A stretch of 64,000 bases of DNA from Shewanella glacialimarina (GCF_020511155.1 NZ_CP041216.1:2666001-2730000); one strand, 5' to 3'; numbered from the stretch's first letter, positions 46,424 to 57,297 are shown. Notes: generated by a model from the sequence alone, not told the origin. Program-made: numbers and translations.

Positions 46424-46926
46424 GAGCAAATTATTTAAACATAATAATATAGTAAAGGGGATTACATTTGTTTCGGTTAACGAAAAATACCTATATTTAT
46501 CAGTAACTAAATATGTTTACCTCTGTGATTGAAAATGACCTTTTAATAAATGGCCACGTCATTTCATATATAAGATAAAAACCAACCTTAGAAAAGATTA
46601 ATACTTTTAACTTAAAAACAAAACCCAAAACCCCACCTTAAGGCTAACAAAAAAGTATCAAAATCATAACAAAAAAACACCTAAACCCATGATATATAAG
46701 TTAATTCCTGAATAAAACCAAAATCAACCGAATTTCTACCCCCTACTTTATTACTAATACTGCAATTTATTCAAATAACCTGCAAGTCGGCTTTAACGCC
46801 TAAAATGTAAACAAATTGTTACTCAATTAATCTAAATCCAAACTACTGCGTCGCAACAAAGAAACAAATATGTCATTTTTTAATCTATTTTGGATAAGTC
46901 TCGACATTCATGGAGGCAACAACAAT
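46424..46926. other. Long AT-rich leader region of the subtilase gene
   Basis: About 500 bases of very AT-rich sequence hold no supported gene. It probably contains the promoter and a long 5' region of the secreted protease gene. I saw no strong hairpin or clear operator. Confidence 0.4.
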
Positions 46927-48822
46927 ATGGAGAATCAAATGGTACAAAAACATAAAATAGCCCTTGCGGTATTGGCAGCTCTGAGCACTCTTCCAATTCA
47001 ATCCAAGGCAGCAGAATTACTTTTAGTCGACAGTTCAAAAGCGATTAAAGATAATTATATCGTGGTATTTAATACCCCTAGCGTGTTAAATCTTCAAGAC
47101 GTATCAGCATTAGCTGACTTTTCAACTCAGCAAGCGAATATACTGGCCACTAACTACGATATTAGCGTAGTAAAAAACTTTGGTAGCGCATTAAATGGTG
47201 TATTAATTAATGCAAATGCCAAACAAATTGCTGAACTTCAAAATGACCCCAAAATTAAATACATAGAACAAGATCAAATGATGTCTATTTCGCCAGTAAT
47301 AGAAGCCAATAGTAATCAGGGTAATCCTACCTGGGGGTTAGACAGAATAGATCAGCGAGATTTACCCTTAGATAATAACTATCACTATGATTTCGATGGT
47401 TCTGGTGTCACCGCTTATGTGGTTGATACTGGAGTACTGACTAGCCATAATGAATTTGGTGGCCGCGCCAGTAGTGGTTATGATTTTATTGATAATGACT
47501 TTGATGCCACTGACTGTAATGGTCACGGTACACATGTAGCGGGTACGATTGGTGGTTCAAGTTACGGGGTTGCCAAAAACGTTAACATCGTCGGTGTCCG
47601 CGTACTAAATTGTAGTGGTTCTGGTAGTAATTCAGGCGTCATTTCGGGCATTAACTGGGTTAAAAATAATGCCTCAGGCCCTTCTGTAGCGAATATGAGT
47701 TTAGGTGGCGGCGCATCACAAGCAACCGATGATGCGGTGAATGCTGCTGTTGCAGCAGGTATCAGCTTTGTTGTCGCTGCTGGTAATGACAATAGCAATG
47801 CTTGTAATTACTCTCCGGCTCGTGCAGCCAATGCTGTCACAGTAGGCTCAACAACAAGCTCTGACTCCCGTTCAAGCTTTTCCAACTATGGTACTTGTCT
47901 TGATATTTATGCCCCAGGTTCAAGCATTACTTCAGCTTGGTATACTTCAAATAGTGCAACAAATACCATCAGCGGGACCTCAATGGCAGCTCCCCATGTA
48001 GCTGGTGTTGCTGCGGTTTATCTTAATCAAACTCCAACTATGACGCCAGCTCAAGTGACAAGCTTACTGACCACGCGTGGCAGTGGCGGTAAAGTATCTG
48101 ATGCAAAAACGGGCTCACCCAACACACTGCTATTCTCGTTAGACGAAGTGGGTGGTTGTGGTACTAATTGCCCACCGCCAACAGATACTGAGCTTTTAGA
48201 TGGACAAGCTATTAGTACTTCTGGGGCTCAGGGTTCAGCGAACTACTATTTCATCGATGTGCCTGCAAATGCTTCAAGTCTTGCCATTGCATTAGCTGGA
48301 GGATCTGGTGATGCGGACATTTATGTCAGTCAAGGTGTCAAACCGACAGTGAATAGTTATCAATGTCGCCCCTATAAAACGGGCAATAATGAAAGTTGTG
48401 ATTTTACCAATCCAGCTGCGGGTAAGTGGTATGTCATGGTACAAGGTTATGCAGCCTACTCAAATGCTAACCTAATGGCTGACTATAGCGTAGGAGGCGG
48501 CACCAGTTGCTCAGGCAGTGATTGTCTAGTCAATGGCGTACCAAGAACAGGCCTAACTGGCACTAGCAGTTCGCAGACTTTCTACAAAGTCGTTGTACCC
48601 GCAAACAAAACATTGACTGTAGCGATGAGTGGTGGCAACGGCGATGCGGATTTATATGTTAAAGCCGGTAGCCAGCCTAGCACGAGCAGTTTTGATTGCC
48701 GTCCATACAAAAATGGCAATAATGAAACCTGTTCACTAACCCCTTCAGTGGAAACCACCTACCATGTAATGATGTTAGGATACACTAGCTATTCGGGGAT
48801 AAGTTTAGTAGCAAGTTATTAA
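46927..48822 (+). CDS. Secreted subtilisin-like serine protease (S8, proteinase K/aqualysin type) with two PPC domains
   Basis: The 631-residue preproenzyme has a signal peptide (to about residue 28, SKA), an I9-type propeptide (NYIVVFNTPS to IKYIEQDQM), the S8 domain and two C-terminal PPC domains. The triad is Asp167 (VVDTGV), His200 (NGHGTHVAG) and Ser352 (SGTSMAAPHVAG). Each PPC domain has a GSGDADIYV- or GNGDADLYV-like motif and a paired Cys (CRPYK). PPC domains are usually removed or help substrate binding in cold marine proteases. ATG 46927 has GGAGG 10 bases upstream; an earlier frame start at 46870 is unlikely. A terminator follows. Confidence 0.93.
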   Translation: MENQMVQKHKIALAVLAALSTLPIQSKAAELLLVDSSKAIKDNYIVVFNTPSVLNLQDVSALADFSTQQANILATNYDISVVKNFGSALNGVLINANAKQIAELQNDPKIKYIEQDQMMSISPVIEANSNQGNPTWGLDRIDQRDLPLDNNYHYDFDGSGVTAYVVDTGVLTSHNEFGGRASSGYDFIDNDFDATDCNGHGTHVAGTIGGSSYGVAKNVNIVGVRVLNCSGSGSNSGVISGINWVKNNASGPSVANMSLGGGASQATDDAVNAAVAAGISFVVAAGNDNSNACNYSPARAANAVTVGSTTSSDSRSSFSNYGTCLDIYAPGSSITSAWYTSNSATNTISGTSMAAPHVAGVAAVYLNQTPTMTPAQVTSLLTTRGSGGKVSDAKTGSPNTLLFSLDEVGGCGTNCPPPTDTELLDGQAISTSGAQGSANYYFIDVPANASSLAIALAGGSGDADIYVSQGVKPTVNSYQCRPYKTGNNESCDFTNPAAGKWYVMVQGYAAYSNANLMADYSVGGGTSCSGSDCLVNGVPRTGLTGTSSSQTFYKVVVPANKTLTVAMSGGNGDADLYVKAGSQPSTSSFDCRPYKNGNNETCSLTPSVETTYHVMMLGYTSYSGISLVASY

Positions 48823-48854
48823 TATTTGATAAATATTAATAACTAAAAATGAAA

Positions 48855-48893
48855 CTGCCGCTTATTTCTGACTAGAAGTAAGCGGCATTTTTA
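48855..48893 (+). terminator. Rho-independent terminator after the subtilase gene
   Basis: TGCCGCTTA pairs with TAAGCGGCA around a 14-base partly paired loop, followed by a T-run. Confidence 0.8.
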
Positions 48894-49050
48894 ATCTTAC
48901 TTTTTTGATTCATGGCTGAGTTAAAACAACATGTGTATCACTCTAGATTGATGAAAAGCGCACTGCAGTAATTAACCTTGTGCACTGATACTAAAGTTTC
49001 ACAAAAAAGCAGCCTTAATCATGCTGCACAAATCACAGTACAGTAAAGCC

Positions 49051-51807
49051 TTACATATCAGCTGCAACGGGTAATCGAATATAAAACCGAGCACCACAAC
49101 CTGGTTCAGAGTTATAGCCAATTCTGCCATTCATTACTTCAATAAGCTCCTTACACAATGCTAAGCCTAAACCAGTACCGCCTTTAGCTTTAGAACTACT
49201 GGCGTCGGCTTGGGAAAATTTTTCGAAAATTTTACTTTTAAAGTCTTCTGATATACCGGCTCCTTGATCTTGTACGGCAATCTCAACCTCACCTGCAATA
49301 ATCGTCGCGGACAAAGTAACACCTCCAGTGGGTGGTGAAAATTTGACTGCGTTAGAGAGTAAATTGGTCAAAATTTGTAACAAACGATGCTCATCAACAA
49401 ATAGCCAAATCTCATCCATTGACTCATCCAGTTGTAATGCCAAAGTAATTTTATGCAGGTCTGCGTATGGCTGATGATCATCAATCGCTCTTTGCAAAAG
49501 CGGCACTATATTTAATCGCTGCATTTCAAATAACATTTTACCTGCCGCAAGTTTTTCAATGTCTAATAAGTCATTGATCAAGCGACTAAGTTGCTTACAG
49601 TTACTGCTTGCTATATCTATCAGCTTCTCCGCTTTAGCAGGTAAAGTGACAATTTTTCCAGACTGTAATAAGTTTAACGCACCATAAATAGACGTTAAGG
49701 GGGTACGAAGCTCATGACTGACTGTTGAGATGAATTCATCTTTCATTTGCTGTAATTTCATTCTGTCGGTAACGTCTTGCACAGACCCTATCATGAGAAG
49801 ATCAGGGTTTTTATCTTCAGTAACCAATTGCCCTAATTCATGTACCCAACGCACCTCACCGTTAGGCTTAATGATGCGGTGAACCACGTTGTGAATGCCT
49901 GTCAAGCGGGCCTGCTGCTCACTTTTTTCAACTTTATCAATATCGTCAGGATGAACAGCGCTTTTAAACAGTGTCACACTCGGCACGATATCCTGTGCGT
50001 CAAAACCAAAAATCTGATAAATAATCGGCGACCACCATAAGGTTCCATGTTTAAGCGATGCATGCCAATAACCAATTTGAGCTTGCTCACTGGCTAAGTC
50101 AAGACTTTGCTGGGCAACATTAAGCTGTAAATTGAGTTCCTCAAGTTTGAGGTAATATTCTTTAGTCTGGGTAATATCATGAATATAACCATGCCATAAA
50201 GTACTGCCGTCGGGCATCATTTCTGGTGTAGCTTTGCCAGATAGCCACATCAGTGAATTGTCATCCCGGTAAACACGATATTCCTGTTCCCAGATAGCCT
50301 GTTGTTGACTAGATTGCTCAATACTGTGGCCAACAGCAGCTAAATCTTCAGGATAAATTTTGGCAAATGCATTTGATGCATCGCTAAGAACCTCTTCCGG
50401 TGTTACACCATAAATATCTTTAATTGCATCACTAGCATAAGGAAACGCACTGCGTCCGTCAGGCCATAACTGGAACTGATAAACTACACCAGGAAGCTGC
50501 TGGGTCAATTTTATCAATTGGTCCTGCAGCTTATTTTCTTTAGTAACATCCATGATAAAACCATCGAGAAACTGCACTACTCCGTTACTATCATATTCGG
50601 CGGCGCCATGCTCTTCCACCCACATAACTGAACCATTATGATGCAACACACGGTAAGTGATTACCCAGCTAGATAGATTCAGTATCGCTTTTTCAACAAG
50701 ATTAACTATCAGTACTCTATCTTCTGGATGAATAACACTGGCATAACTGCGCACCGCATTATCGATAAAATCACTAGCAGAATAGCCTATAAGCGAGTAG
50801 ATATGCTCGCTCATAAATAGCATAGTCCAGTGCTCATCGGCTTTACATCGGTAGGTCACCCCAGGGATATTGGCGACCAAAGTCTTAAACTGGTCTCGGC
50901 TGTGCATTAATGCTAACTGGTTATGCTTTTGTGTGGTGATATCTGCATGGGTGCCGTACATCATAAGAGGCTTGCCATCAGCAGTGTATGAAACCACTTT
51001 ACCTCTGTCATGTACCCATACAAAGTGGCCGTCTTTATGTTTCATTCGACATTCAATATCATAAAACTCGGTTAAACCATTAAAATGCTCTTGGAGTGAG
51101 ATATTAGAATTAGCTAAATCATCTGGATGTGTCATAGCTATCCAGGTTTCTATCGAAATGGGTTCAAGCTCCTCAAGCTTATAACCAATAATCTCAGCCC
51201 AGCGCTCGTTATAAACCGTTTCACCGGTTTCAATATTCCATTGCCAAGTCCCTATCCTCGTTCCTTCTAGAACTGAGCGATAAAGTAACTCACTTGCCGC
51301 TAATTGATTATGGGCCTGCTCTTGTAATCTATCGTAAATTTCCTGTTCAACACTCTTAGCAAATCCGAATGCAATCTGGCGCTCTTTTTCAGTAAATTGG
51401 CGAGGCTGGCTATCAATAAAGCAAAGTGTGCCAATATTTTGCCCTTTAACCACTAAAGTCACACCAGCATAAAAGCGAATAAATGGCGCGTCTAGTACTA
51501 AGGGATTATCTGCAAATCGGCTATCAAGTAAGGTATCTGGAACTTCAAAAATGCCCTTTGATAAAATGGCATGGCCACAGAATGAGATATCTCGGCCGGT
51601 CTCGCAGGCATCAAGACCTTGTTTAGATTTAAACCACTGCCGGTCGGTATCAACCAATGAGACAAGCACGATTTCTGTACCTAGGCACAGTTGCGCTAAC
51701 TGGGTTAAGCGATCAAAACGTCGCTCTGGCAGCGTATCTAACAACCCAGTATTTTGTAATACGATAAGTCTTTCTTTCTCGCAGGTAGGCAACAAAGGAG
51801 TTTGCAT
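49051..51807 (-). CDS. Sensor histidine kinase with GAF and multiple PAS domains
   Basis: The 918-residue kinase lacks membrane segments and is expected in the cytoplasm. A GAF domain (about residues 10-165, with SFCGHAIL and RFYAGVTL) is followed by four PAS/PAC modules (about 170-680), each ending in a W.H-type PAC motif such as FVWVHDRGKVV, MWVEEHGAAEY, LMWLSGKATPE and VRWVHELGQLV. HisKA follows with His698 in STVSHELRTPLTS, then HATPase motifs VQDQGAGISEDF and KGGTGLGLALCKELIE. No receiver domain is fused. A stand-alone receiver gene lies just upstream on the same strand with a 3-base gap. Confidence 0.93.
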   Translation of the reverse strand: MQTPLLPTCEKERLIVLQNTGLLDTLPERRFDRLTQLAQLCLGTEIVLVSLVDTDRQWFKSKQGLDACETGRDISFCGHAILSKGIFEVPDTLLDSRFADNPLVLDAPFIRFYAGVTLVVKGQNIGTLCFIDSQPRQFTEKERQIAFGFAKSVEQEIYDRLQEQAHNQLAASELLYRSVLEGTRIGTWQWNIETGETVYNERWAEIIGYKLEELEPISIETWIAMTHPDDLANSNISLQEHFNGLTEFYDIECRMKHKDGHFVWVHDRGKVVSYTADGKPLMMYGTHADITTQKHNQLALMHSRDQFKTLVANIPGVTYRCKADEHWTMLFMSEHIYSLIGYSASDFIDNAVRSYASVIHPEDRVLIVNLVEKAILNLSSWVITYRVLHHNGSVMWVEEHGAAEYDSNGVVQFLDGFIMDVTKENKLQDQLIKLTQQLPGVVYQFQLWPDGRSAFPYASDAIKDIYGVTPEEVLSDASNAFAKIYPEDLAAVGHSIEQSSQQQAIWEQEYRVYRDDNSLMWLSGKATPEMMPDGSTLWHGYIHDITQTKEYYLKLEELNLQLNVAQQSLDLASEQAQIGYWHASLKHGTLWWSPIIYQIFGFDAQDIVPSVTLFKSAVHPDDIDKVEKSEQQARLTGIHNVVHRIIKPNGEVRWVHELGQLVTEDKNPDLLMIGSVQDVTDRMKLQQMKDEFISTVSHELRTPLTSIYGALNLLQSGKIVTLPAKAEKLIDIASSNCKQLSRLINDLLDIEKLAAGKMLFEMQRLNIVPLLQRAIDDHQPYADLHKITLALQLDESMDEIWLFVDEHRLLQILTNLLSNAVKFSPPTGGVTLSATIIAGEVEIAVQDQGAGISEDFKSKIFEKFSQADASSSKAKGGTGLGLALCKELIEVMNGRIGYNSEPGCGARFYIRLPVAADM

Positions 51808-51810
51808 CAG

Positions 51811-52218
51811 TTACTCCGGATTATTTGTGTCTTGTGATGCAAAGTAAGCCTGATAAATAGATTCCAATTTATCGCCAAGGCTCATTGCATCAAAGGGTTT
51901 TTCAATAACAGCAACTGCGCCAGCATTTAAATATTCTTGCTTTTCCGACTGCTGAATACGCGCTGTCATAAAAACAACTGGGATTGTTTGGCAATGGGGT
52001 TTTTTACGAATTTCAGCCAGCGTTTGTAAACCATCTATACCCGGCATCATGGCATCTAACAATATTAAGTCTGGCGTAAAGTGCTCCACCTGCCTGATGG
52101 CCTCATAACCACCATCGCAAGATACTAAAGTAAACCCAGATATATCAACCAGAGCCATTTCGACGATAACTCGAATTGTCTCAGCATCTTCTACGTGTAA
52201 AATTTTCTCTAGTGGCAT
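51811..52218 (-). CDS. Stand-alone response regulator receiver protein
   Basis: The 135-residue protein is a receiver domain only. The acidic pocket is HVEDAET, the phosphoacceptor Asp55 is in LLDAMMPGIDG, followed by FMTAR and the conserved Lys in VIEKPFDA. No output domain is present, so it is a phosphotransfer intermediate or acts by protein binding. The histidine kinase gene begins 3 bases after its stop, so they form an operon. Confidence 0.92.
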   Translation of the reverse strand: MPLEKILHVEDAETIRVIVEMALVDISGFTLVSCDGGYEAIRQVEHFTPDLILLDAMMPGIDGLQTLAEIRKKPHCQTIPVVFMTARIQQSEKQEYLNAGAVAVIEKPFDAMSLGDKLESIYQAYFASQDTNNPE

Positions 52219-52458
52219 GCAGGCTCCAGTATGATGGGGATCCCAAAAAAATTGAGTTAAACTGATTTGCTAATTATTGTATGATAATTTCTTTATAGCA
52301 AACTAAGTTGTTGAATAAAATCATTGATTCACAATAGCTCAGGATTATCTATATAGATATATATAAGTGCTGGATTCAGCAACAAGATATCGATTAAGCT
52401 GCTATTATCTTTACATATAGTAAACTTAAAAAGTCATCATGAGCCGAGAACCATAGTT

Positions 52459-53157
52459 ATGAAAACGAATAAAGAGCTTGTTAATCAGCATTCGGTCAAT
52501 GACATTGATGAAAATATCACTCATAAGTGTAGCTCAGAATCGACAACTAAGACGCTCGAAAATTTACTACAACCTTTTGGGGGGAATGAGAAATTCTATC
52601 GGCGCTTAATCAGCGTTTTTGAAGCCAATTTAGAGCAACAACTGCAAAAATTGGCGTTGATGACCGCGCAAAAAAATGCCAAAGAAATACTGGGAATTGT
52701 CCATACTCTTAAAGGCAGTGCAGGATCAACGGGCTTATCATCATTGTATCGTGACTTGTGTGAGTGTGAAACTAAGCTAAAGCAAGCTTATGACTCTAAT
52801 ACTTCAGCCTTTGATATGCTTTGTGTCGACCTAGCTGAACAATTACGTTTTGTAGCACAAACGGATCTATCGAATATTCATGCACTTTTACTCAATCAAT
52901 CACAAATAAAACCCTCAGAGACAGCACCGCAGCAAGCTGAATATACCATCACTGAACTGAAGTTGATCCTAGCTGAACTTAAGCAACACCTAGACGATTT
53001 TAATCTCAAAGCTGTCGATATCGCTGAACTACTTCAAAGTAACCGAGCCCAGAAGCTATCCCTTGAGCACAACTTCACTGCGTTATGTGATGCTGTAGAG
53101 GTACTTGATTTCGAAAAAGCACTTATTGAATTATCTTCCCTATCTGAAGGATTGTAG
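52459..53157 (+). CDS. Hpt domain phosphotransfer protein
   Basis: The 232-residue protein has one Hpt domain (about residues 35-125) with phosphoacceptor His82 in IVHTLKGSAGSTGLSSL. A second helical region (about 155-230) has no recognisable motif. It is divergent from the receiver and kinase genes, with 240 bases between them, and could relay phosphate between the receiver at 51811-52218 and another regulator. The pairing is inferred from adjacency. Confidence 0.85.
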   Translation: MKTNKELVNQHSVNDIDENITHKCSSESTTKTLENLLQPFGGNEKFYRRLISVFEANLEQQLQKLALMTAQKNAKEILGIVHTLKGSAGSTGLSSLYRDLCECETKLKQAYDSNTSAFDMLCVDLAEQLRFVAQTDLSNIHALLLNQSQIKPSETAPQQAEYTITELKLILAELKQHLDDFNLKAVDIAELLQSNRAQKLSLEHNFTALCDAVEVLDFEKALIELSSLSEGL

Positions 53158-53213
53158 AACTCGCTTTACTTCACAGGTACTATCCCCAAAAACACTGCAG
53201 TATAGGCAAAGTT

Positions 53214-54005
53214 TTATAATTTTATTGCACTCAACGAGTAGACCAAAGGCATCGCTTGGTTATTTTTAACCATCTGATAACGTGGGACTTCACTACTTTC
53301 ATCCAAGCTTAGCCCTGTAAAACAATTATAAGGGCTATAGTCAAATTCATTAAAATGCTTAAGCTGTAAACCCGCAGCTAATAATGCATTAATCACATCG
53401 CTTATCGGATGTGCCCAAGTAACCACAGTATGTTCAGTACCATCACAATTTTCAGTATAAGTACCTTCTTGTTCTATATCCGGTTGAGCGCGATTAAAAT
53501 AACCATAACCTTCCACTACGTCATTAAATGGATGAAATTCGGCCATATAAAATAATCCCCCCGACTTCAAACTATTTGCTATGGTTTGGGCCCAAAGGGT
53601 TAAATCAGGTAACCAGCAAATTACCCCAAATGAAGTAAATACAATATCGAACTCGGGTTTAACTAATTCACCAAATTGATAAACATCATGGCAAATAAAC
53701 CGAGCATCGACATTAATTGCAGATGCAAGCTCATTAGCCTTTTCAATCGCACTATCCGATAAATCGACACCGGTAACAATCGCACCTTTTCTAGCCCACG
53801 ATATGCTGTCCAAACCAAAGTGACATTGTAAGTGAAGCAAGGTTTTGCCGTTAACGTCGGGTAACTCATGCGTCTCAATTTCAGTTAATGATGATGCGCC
53901 ATTTAAAAAACCGTCGACGTCGTAAAATTTCGAGGCTACGTGTACCTGAGTTCGAGCATTCCAGGTAGCTTTGTTGCTGGTGAGATAATCTTTACATAAA
54001 TCCAT
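53214..54005 (-). CDS. Class I SAM-dependent methyltransferase
   Basis: The 263-residue soluble protein has the SAM-binding motif LLHLQCHFGLDSISWARKGA followed by VTGVDLSDSAIEKANELA, the FDIVFTSFGVICWLPDL motif IV region and GGLFYMAEFHPF. It resembles small-molecule methyltransferases of the Methyltransf_11/25 type. The substrate is unknown. It is convergent with the Hpt gene and lies about 120 bases downstream of the hydrolase gene on the same strand. Confidence 0.85.
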   Translation of the reverse strand: MDLCKDYLTSNKATWNARTQVHVASKFYDVDGFLNGASSLTEIETHELPDVNGKTLLHLQCHFGLDSISWARKGAIVTGVDLSDSAIEKANELASAINVDARFICHDVYQFGELVKPEFDIVFTSFGVICWLPDLTLWAQTIANSLKSGGLFYMAEFHPFNDVVEGYGYFNRAQPDIEQEGTYTENCDGTEHTVVTWAHPISDVINALLAAGLQLKHFNEFDYSPYNCFTGLSLDESSEVPRYQMVKNNQAMPLVYSLSAIKL

Positions 54006-54122
54006 TTGAGTCCCAAAAATAAAAAACGAGCATCGGCTCGGCTTCTATCTTACTAATATTAATAATGTCATTAAACAATGTTGATAAAATATTAACTCAC
54101 AATAACCATATTATTATCGGCG

Positions 54123-54932
54123 TTATTCAAATTGACGACAAAAATCGATAATGTGCTCAGGCCAATCATCAACATCCGCCATGCTTTGGGCAATATGCAA
54201 TGTTGCATTAGGCAGCACCTCAGCTAAGGTTTTCGCACAGGACAAAGGGTGAGTATCATCGCCATCCCACGCAAGAATTAAACAAGGAATATTAAGCTTA
54301 GCTAATTGTTCATGTGTCGGAAAATCATTCTCAGCTGCGGCTAAAAACAGCTGTTCAAGGCTACCTCGTTTCATACTTTTTAAGCCATCAAGCATGCCCA
54401 AAACGCTGTGTTTATGAGCTTCAATCAGCCACGAAGGCAGCATTCTATCAATATGTTTGGCATTAATTTTAGCCAACCCTTTACCACCAAGCATTTTGGC
54501 GGCTTTAGCCACTTTATAGTAATACTCTTTTTGCTTAACCCTTAATTCCCAGACGGTAGGCGGGTTCATCAAAATCAGCCCTTTAACCCATTCAGGATGA
54601 AGAATCGCGCCAAATAAGCTGCTCGCACAGCCCATTGACTGACCGCCTAACACGACTGCCGTATCACCAAGCACCTTAGTGCCGAGTTGATAGGTATCTT
54701 CAGCAAGGCTTGTCCAAAGATAGTCTGATTTTTTATCAGTGGTTGCAGACAGCCCGTGGCCAGCAGCATCAAATCTTAATAGGGTGAGTTTTTTAGGGAA
54801 TCGATGCCAGGCATAAATCCCTAACGCATCTTCACTTTGAATGCAGCCAAGCAAACCATGAGACCATATTAACGCGGAGCCCTTACCCGTTGAGCGATAA
54901 TTAAATTGATTAATATCAAAAGGGTGTGTCAT
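54123..54932 (-). CDS. Alpha/beta-fold hydrolase
   Basis: The 269-residue protein has an alpha/beta hydrolase pattern: oxyanion region IWSHGLLGCIQ, nucleophile elbow GGQSMGCASSL, Asp in LAWDGDDTHPLSC, and a candidate His near the end in DWPEHIIDFC. No signal peptide is present. AAGGAGG lies 7 bases before the ATG at 54932. The substrate is unknown. It follows the 121-residue unknown gene on the same strand. Confidence 0.82.
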   Translation of the reverse strand: MTHPFDINQFNYRSTGKGSALIWSHGLLGCIQSEDALGIYAWHRFPKKLTLLRFDAAGHGLSATTDKKSDYLWTSLAEDTYQLGTKVLGDTAVVLGGQSMGCASSLFGAILHPEWVKGLILMNPPTVWELRVKQKEYYYKVAKAAKMLGGKGLAKINAKHIDRMLPSWLIEAHKHSVLGMLDGLKSMKRGSLEQLFLAAAENDFPTHEQLAKLNIPCLILAWDGDDTHPLSCAKTLAEVLPNATLHIAQSMADVDDWPEHIIDFCRQFE

Positions 54933-54974
54933 GGCAAGCCTCCTTATATAGGGTTCACAATGTGTTCAGATTTT

Positions 54975-55340
54975 TTAACCAGTTACGATTTCAATTAATC
55001 GATTAATAAAGGCTTCAACCGCTTTTTCATTATCAAACTTAAAGGCTAAACCGTAGTGAATTTCTGATAGACCTTTATTGCGTCGAGTCGGAAAACGAGT
55101 CATTTGCGCATTATGATGGTAATCATATTTAGCATGTACACCTTCAATAGTAGCTAATTCGCTGGAAAATACCTCAAAGGCGGGTCGAATAATCAACAAA
55201 GGGGTTTTGGCATCAAGGTGTAAATACACTGCCTCTTTTAACTCTGGCAGCATATATTCGGTAACGTTTTTGATATTAAAGTTACTGCGGCAATTTACAT
55301 TTGTTAGTGCTTGAATAGCTTGTTCGTGGGATAGGCTCAT
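54975..55340 (-). CDS. Hypothetical protein
   Basis: The 121-residue soluble protein is not recognised. It is basic in the centre (FPTRRNKGLSEIHYG) and has mixed alpha/beta character without Cys clusters; one Cys lies in NVNCRSNF. GAGGA lies just upstream of the ATG at 55340. It sits between ybiT and the hydrolase on the same strand, and the ybiT terminator separates it from ybiT. Confidence 0.65.
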   Translation of the reverse strand: MSLSHEQAIQALTNVNCRSNFNIKNVTEYMLPELKEAVYLHLDAKTPLLIIRPAFEVFSSELATIEGVHAKYDYHHNAQMTRFPTRRNKGLSEIHYGLAFKFDNEKAVEAFINRLIEIVTG

Positions 55341-55390
55341 AAGATCCTCTGCATCATTAGTAATAACTCAAGTCTACCGCCCTGAAAACA

Positions 55391-55418
55391 AAAAGCCCCG
55401 AACTTTCGTTCAGGGCTT
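55391..55418 (-). terminator. Terminator of ybiT
   Basis: AAGCCCTGAAC pairs with GTTCGGGGCTT on the minus strand (one G-T pair) and is followed by TTTTTG. It lies 27 bases after the ybiT stop. Confidence 0.85.
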
Positions 55419-55444
55419 GAATATTTTGGCGCGAAAGCAATTAT

Positions 55445-57037
55445 TTAGCTTTCAATGCCCCGGCTACCAAGGAACTCATCATAAGTACCTTTGAAGTCAT
55501 TAATACCATCTTTGGTTAATTCAATAATACGTGTTGCTAAAGACGATACAAATGCACGGTCATGGGACACAAAAATTAATGTGCCTTCATATAACTCTAA
55601 CGCATTGTTTAATGACTCAATCGATTCCATGTCCATGTGGTTAGTCGGTTCATCAAGTAATAATATATTTGGTTTTTGCATAATTAGCTTACCAAAATAC
55701 ATACGACCTTTTTCCCCACCAGATAACACAGTCACTGACTTTTTGATATCGTCAGAACCGAACAACATACGGCCTAAAATACCACGAACAGATTGGTCGT
55801 CGTCATTCTCTTTGCGCCACTGGCTCATCCACTCAAACAAGGTCATGTCATTAGCAAAATCAGCTTCGTGATCTTGAGCATAATAACCAATGTTATGGTT
55901 TTCAGACCACTGAATCGTACCTTCATCCTGTGGAATATCATGGACTAGTGTGCGCAACAGTGTTGTTTTACCAATACCGTTTTCGCCCAAAATAGCGATG
56001 CGCTCGCCCACTTCAACCATCAAATCAAGTTTACTGAATAATGGTGTGTCGTACCCTTTGGCTAGGTTTTCAACCACTAGCGCATTACGGAACAATTTCT
56101 TTTCTTGTTCGAAACGAATAAACGGGTTAACACGACTTGAGGCTTTAATTTCATCAAGTTTAATTTTATCTATTTGTTTAGCACGTGATGTTGCTTGCTT
56201 GGCTTTAGATGCGTTAGCAGAGAAACGTGCCACGAAGCCTTGAAGCTCAGCAATTTGAGCTTTTTTCTTAGCATTATCAGATTGTAAACGCTCACGAGAT
56301 TGCTGCGCTGCAGTCATGTATTCATCATAGTTACCAGGATAAACTCGCAGTGCACCGTAATCTAAGTCAGCCATGTGAGTACACACTGAGTTTAAGAAAT
56401 AACGGTCATGGGAAATAATAACCATGGTACTGTTACGTTGGTTCAACATATCTTGTAACCAACGAATAGTATCGATGTCCAAGTTGTTGGTGGGTTCGTC
56501 AAGTAACAATAAGTCTGGATCTGAAAACAACGCCTGAGCCAACAAGACTCTAAGTTTAAAGCCTGGCGCAATTTCACTCATTAAGCCAAAATGCTGATCA
56601 GTGCCAATACCGACACCCAATAATAAGTCACCCGCGCGAGATTCAGCGGTGTAACCGTCCATTTCAGCAAATTCCATTTCAAGCTCAGACACCTTGATGC
56701 CGTCTTCTTCACTCATTTCAGGTAAAGAGTATATACGGTCACGTTCAAGCTTAACTTCCCATAATTCTTTGTGGCCCATGATCACAGTATCAATGACACT
56801 AAATTCATCAAATGCGAATTGGTCTTGACTCAATTTACCCATACGCTCATGTGGATCTAACGACACATTACCGCTTGATGGTTCTAAATCGCCGCCAAGA
56901 ATTTTCATAAAGGTTGATTTACCACAACCGTTTGCACCAATTAAACCGTAGCGGTTACCGCCACCAAATTTAACTGATAGATTTTCAAACAGTGGCTTAG
57001 CACCAAACTGCATCGTAATGTTAGCTGTAGTAATCAA
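55445..57037 (-). CDS. ybiT: ABC-F family ATPase YbiT
   Basis: ABC-F proteins bind the ribosome and act in translation quality control or stress recovery. The 530-residue protein has two ABC modules: first Walker [16 protein letters not shown], signature-like region [14 protein letters not shown], Walker [15 protein letters not shown]; second Walker [16 protein letters not shown], signature [15 protein letters not shown] and Walker [15 protein letters not shown]. The ABC-F linker (residues about 240-310) is Lys-rich. Start and internal segments match E. coli YbiT closely ([20 protein letters not shown]). It is monocistronic with its own terminator. Confidence 0.93.
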   Translation of the reverse strand: MITTANITMQFGAKPLFENLSVKFGGGNRYGLIGANGCGKSTFMKILGGDLEPSSGNVSLDPHERMGKLSQDQFAFDEFSVIDTVIMGHKELWEVKLERDRIYSLPEMSEEDGIKVSELEMEFAEMDGYTAESRAGDLLLGVGIGTDQHFGLMSEIAPGFKLRVLLAQALFSDPDLLLLDEPTNNLDIDTIRWLQDMLNQRNSTMVIISHDRYFLNSVCTHMADLDYGALRVYPGNYDEYMTAAQQSRERLQSDNAKKKAQIAELQGFVARFSANASKAKQATSRAKQIDKIKLDEIKASSRVNPFIRFEQEKKLFRNALVVENLAKGYDTPLFSKLDLMVEVGERIAILGENGIGKTTLLRTLVHDIPQDEGTIQWSENHNIGYYAQDHEADFANDMTLFEWMSQWRKENDDDQSVRGILGRMLFGSDDIKKSVTVLSGGEKGRMYFGKLIMQKPNILLLDEPTNHMDMESIESLNNALELYEGTLIFVSHDRAFVSSLATRIIELTKDGINDFKGTYDEFLGSRGIES

Positions 57038-57297
57038 AATGAAATTCCAAATCGAGTATGAGTGTTAGCGCAATAAACCTAAGCTTGGTAACTATAAGCT
57101 AAATGGCTAACAGGATAATTAAAGTAACCGTTTTGCCTGACGCTATAAGAATAAGCAATATAGGACAAAGACAGGCAGAATCAAGCGCGACATTTTAGAG
57201 ATTTTTGGACTATTTATCAACCTAAGCGAAATGATAGCTTAGCGAATCATAAAATGACGTCCTGTCTACTGAATGTCATCAATATCTAAACGTTATT

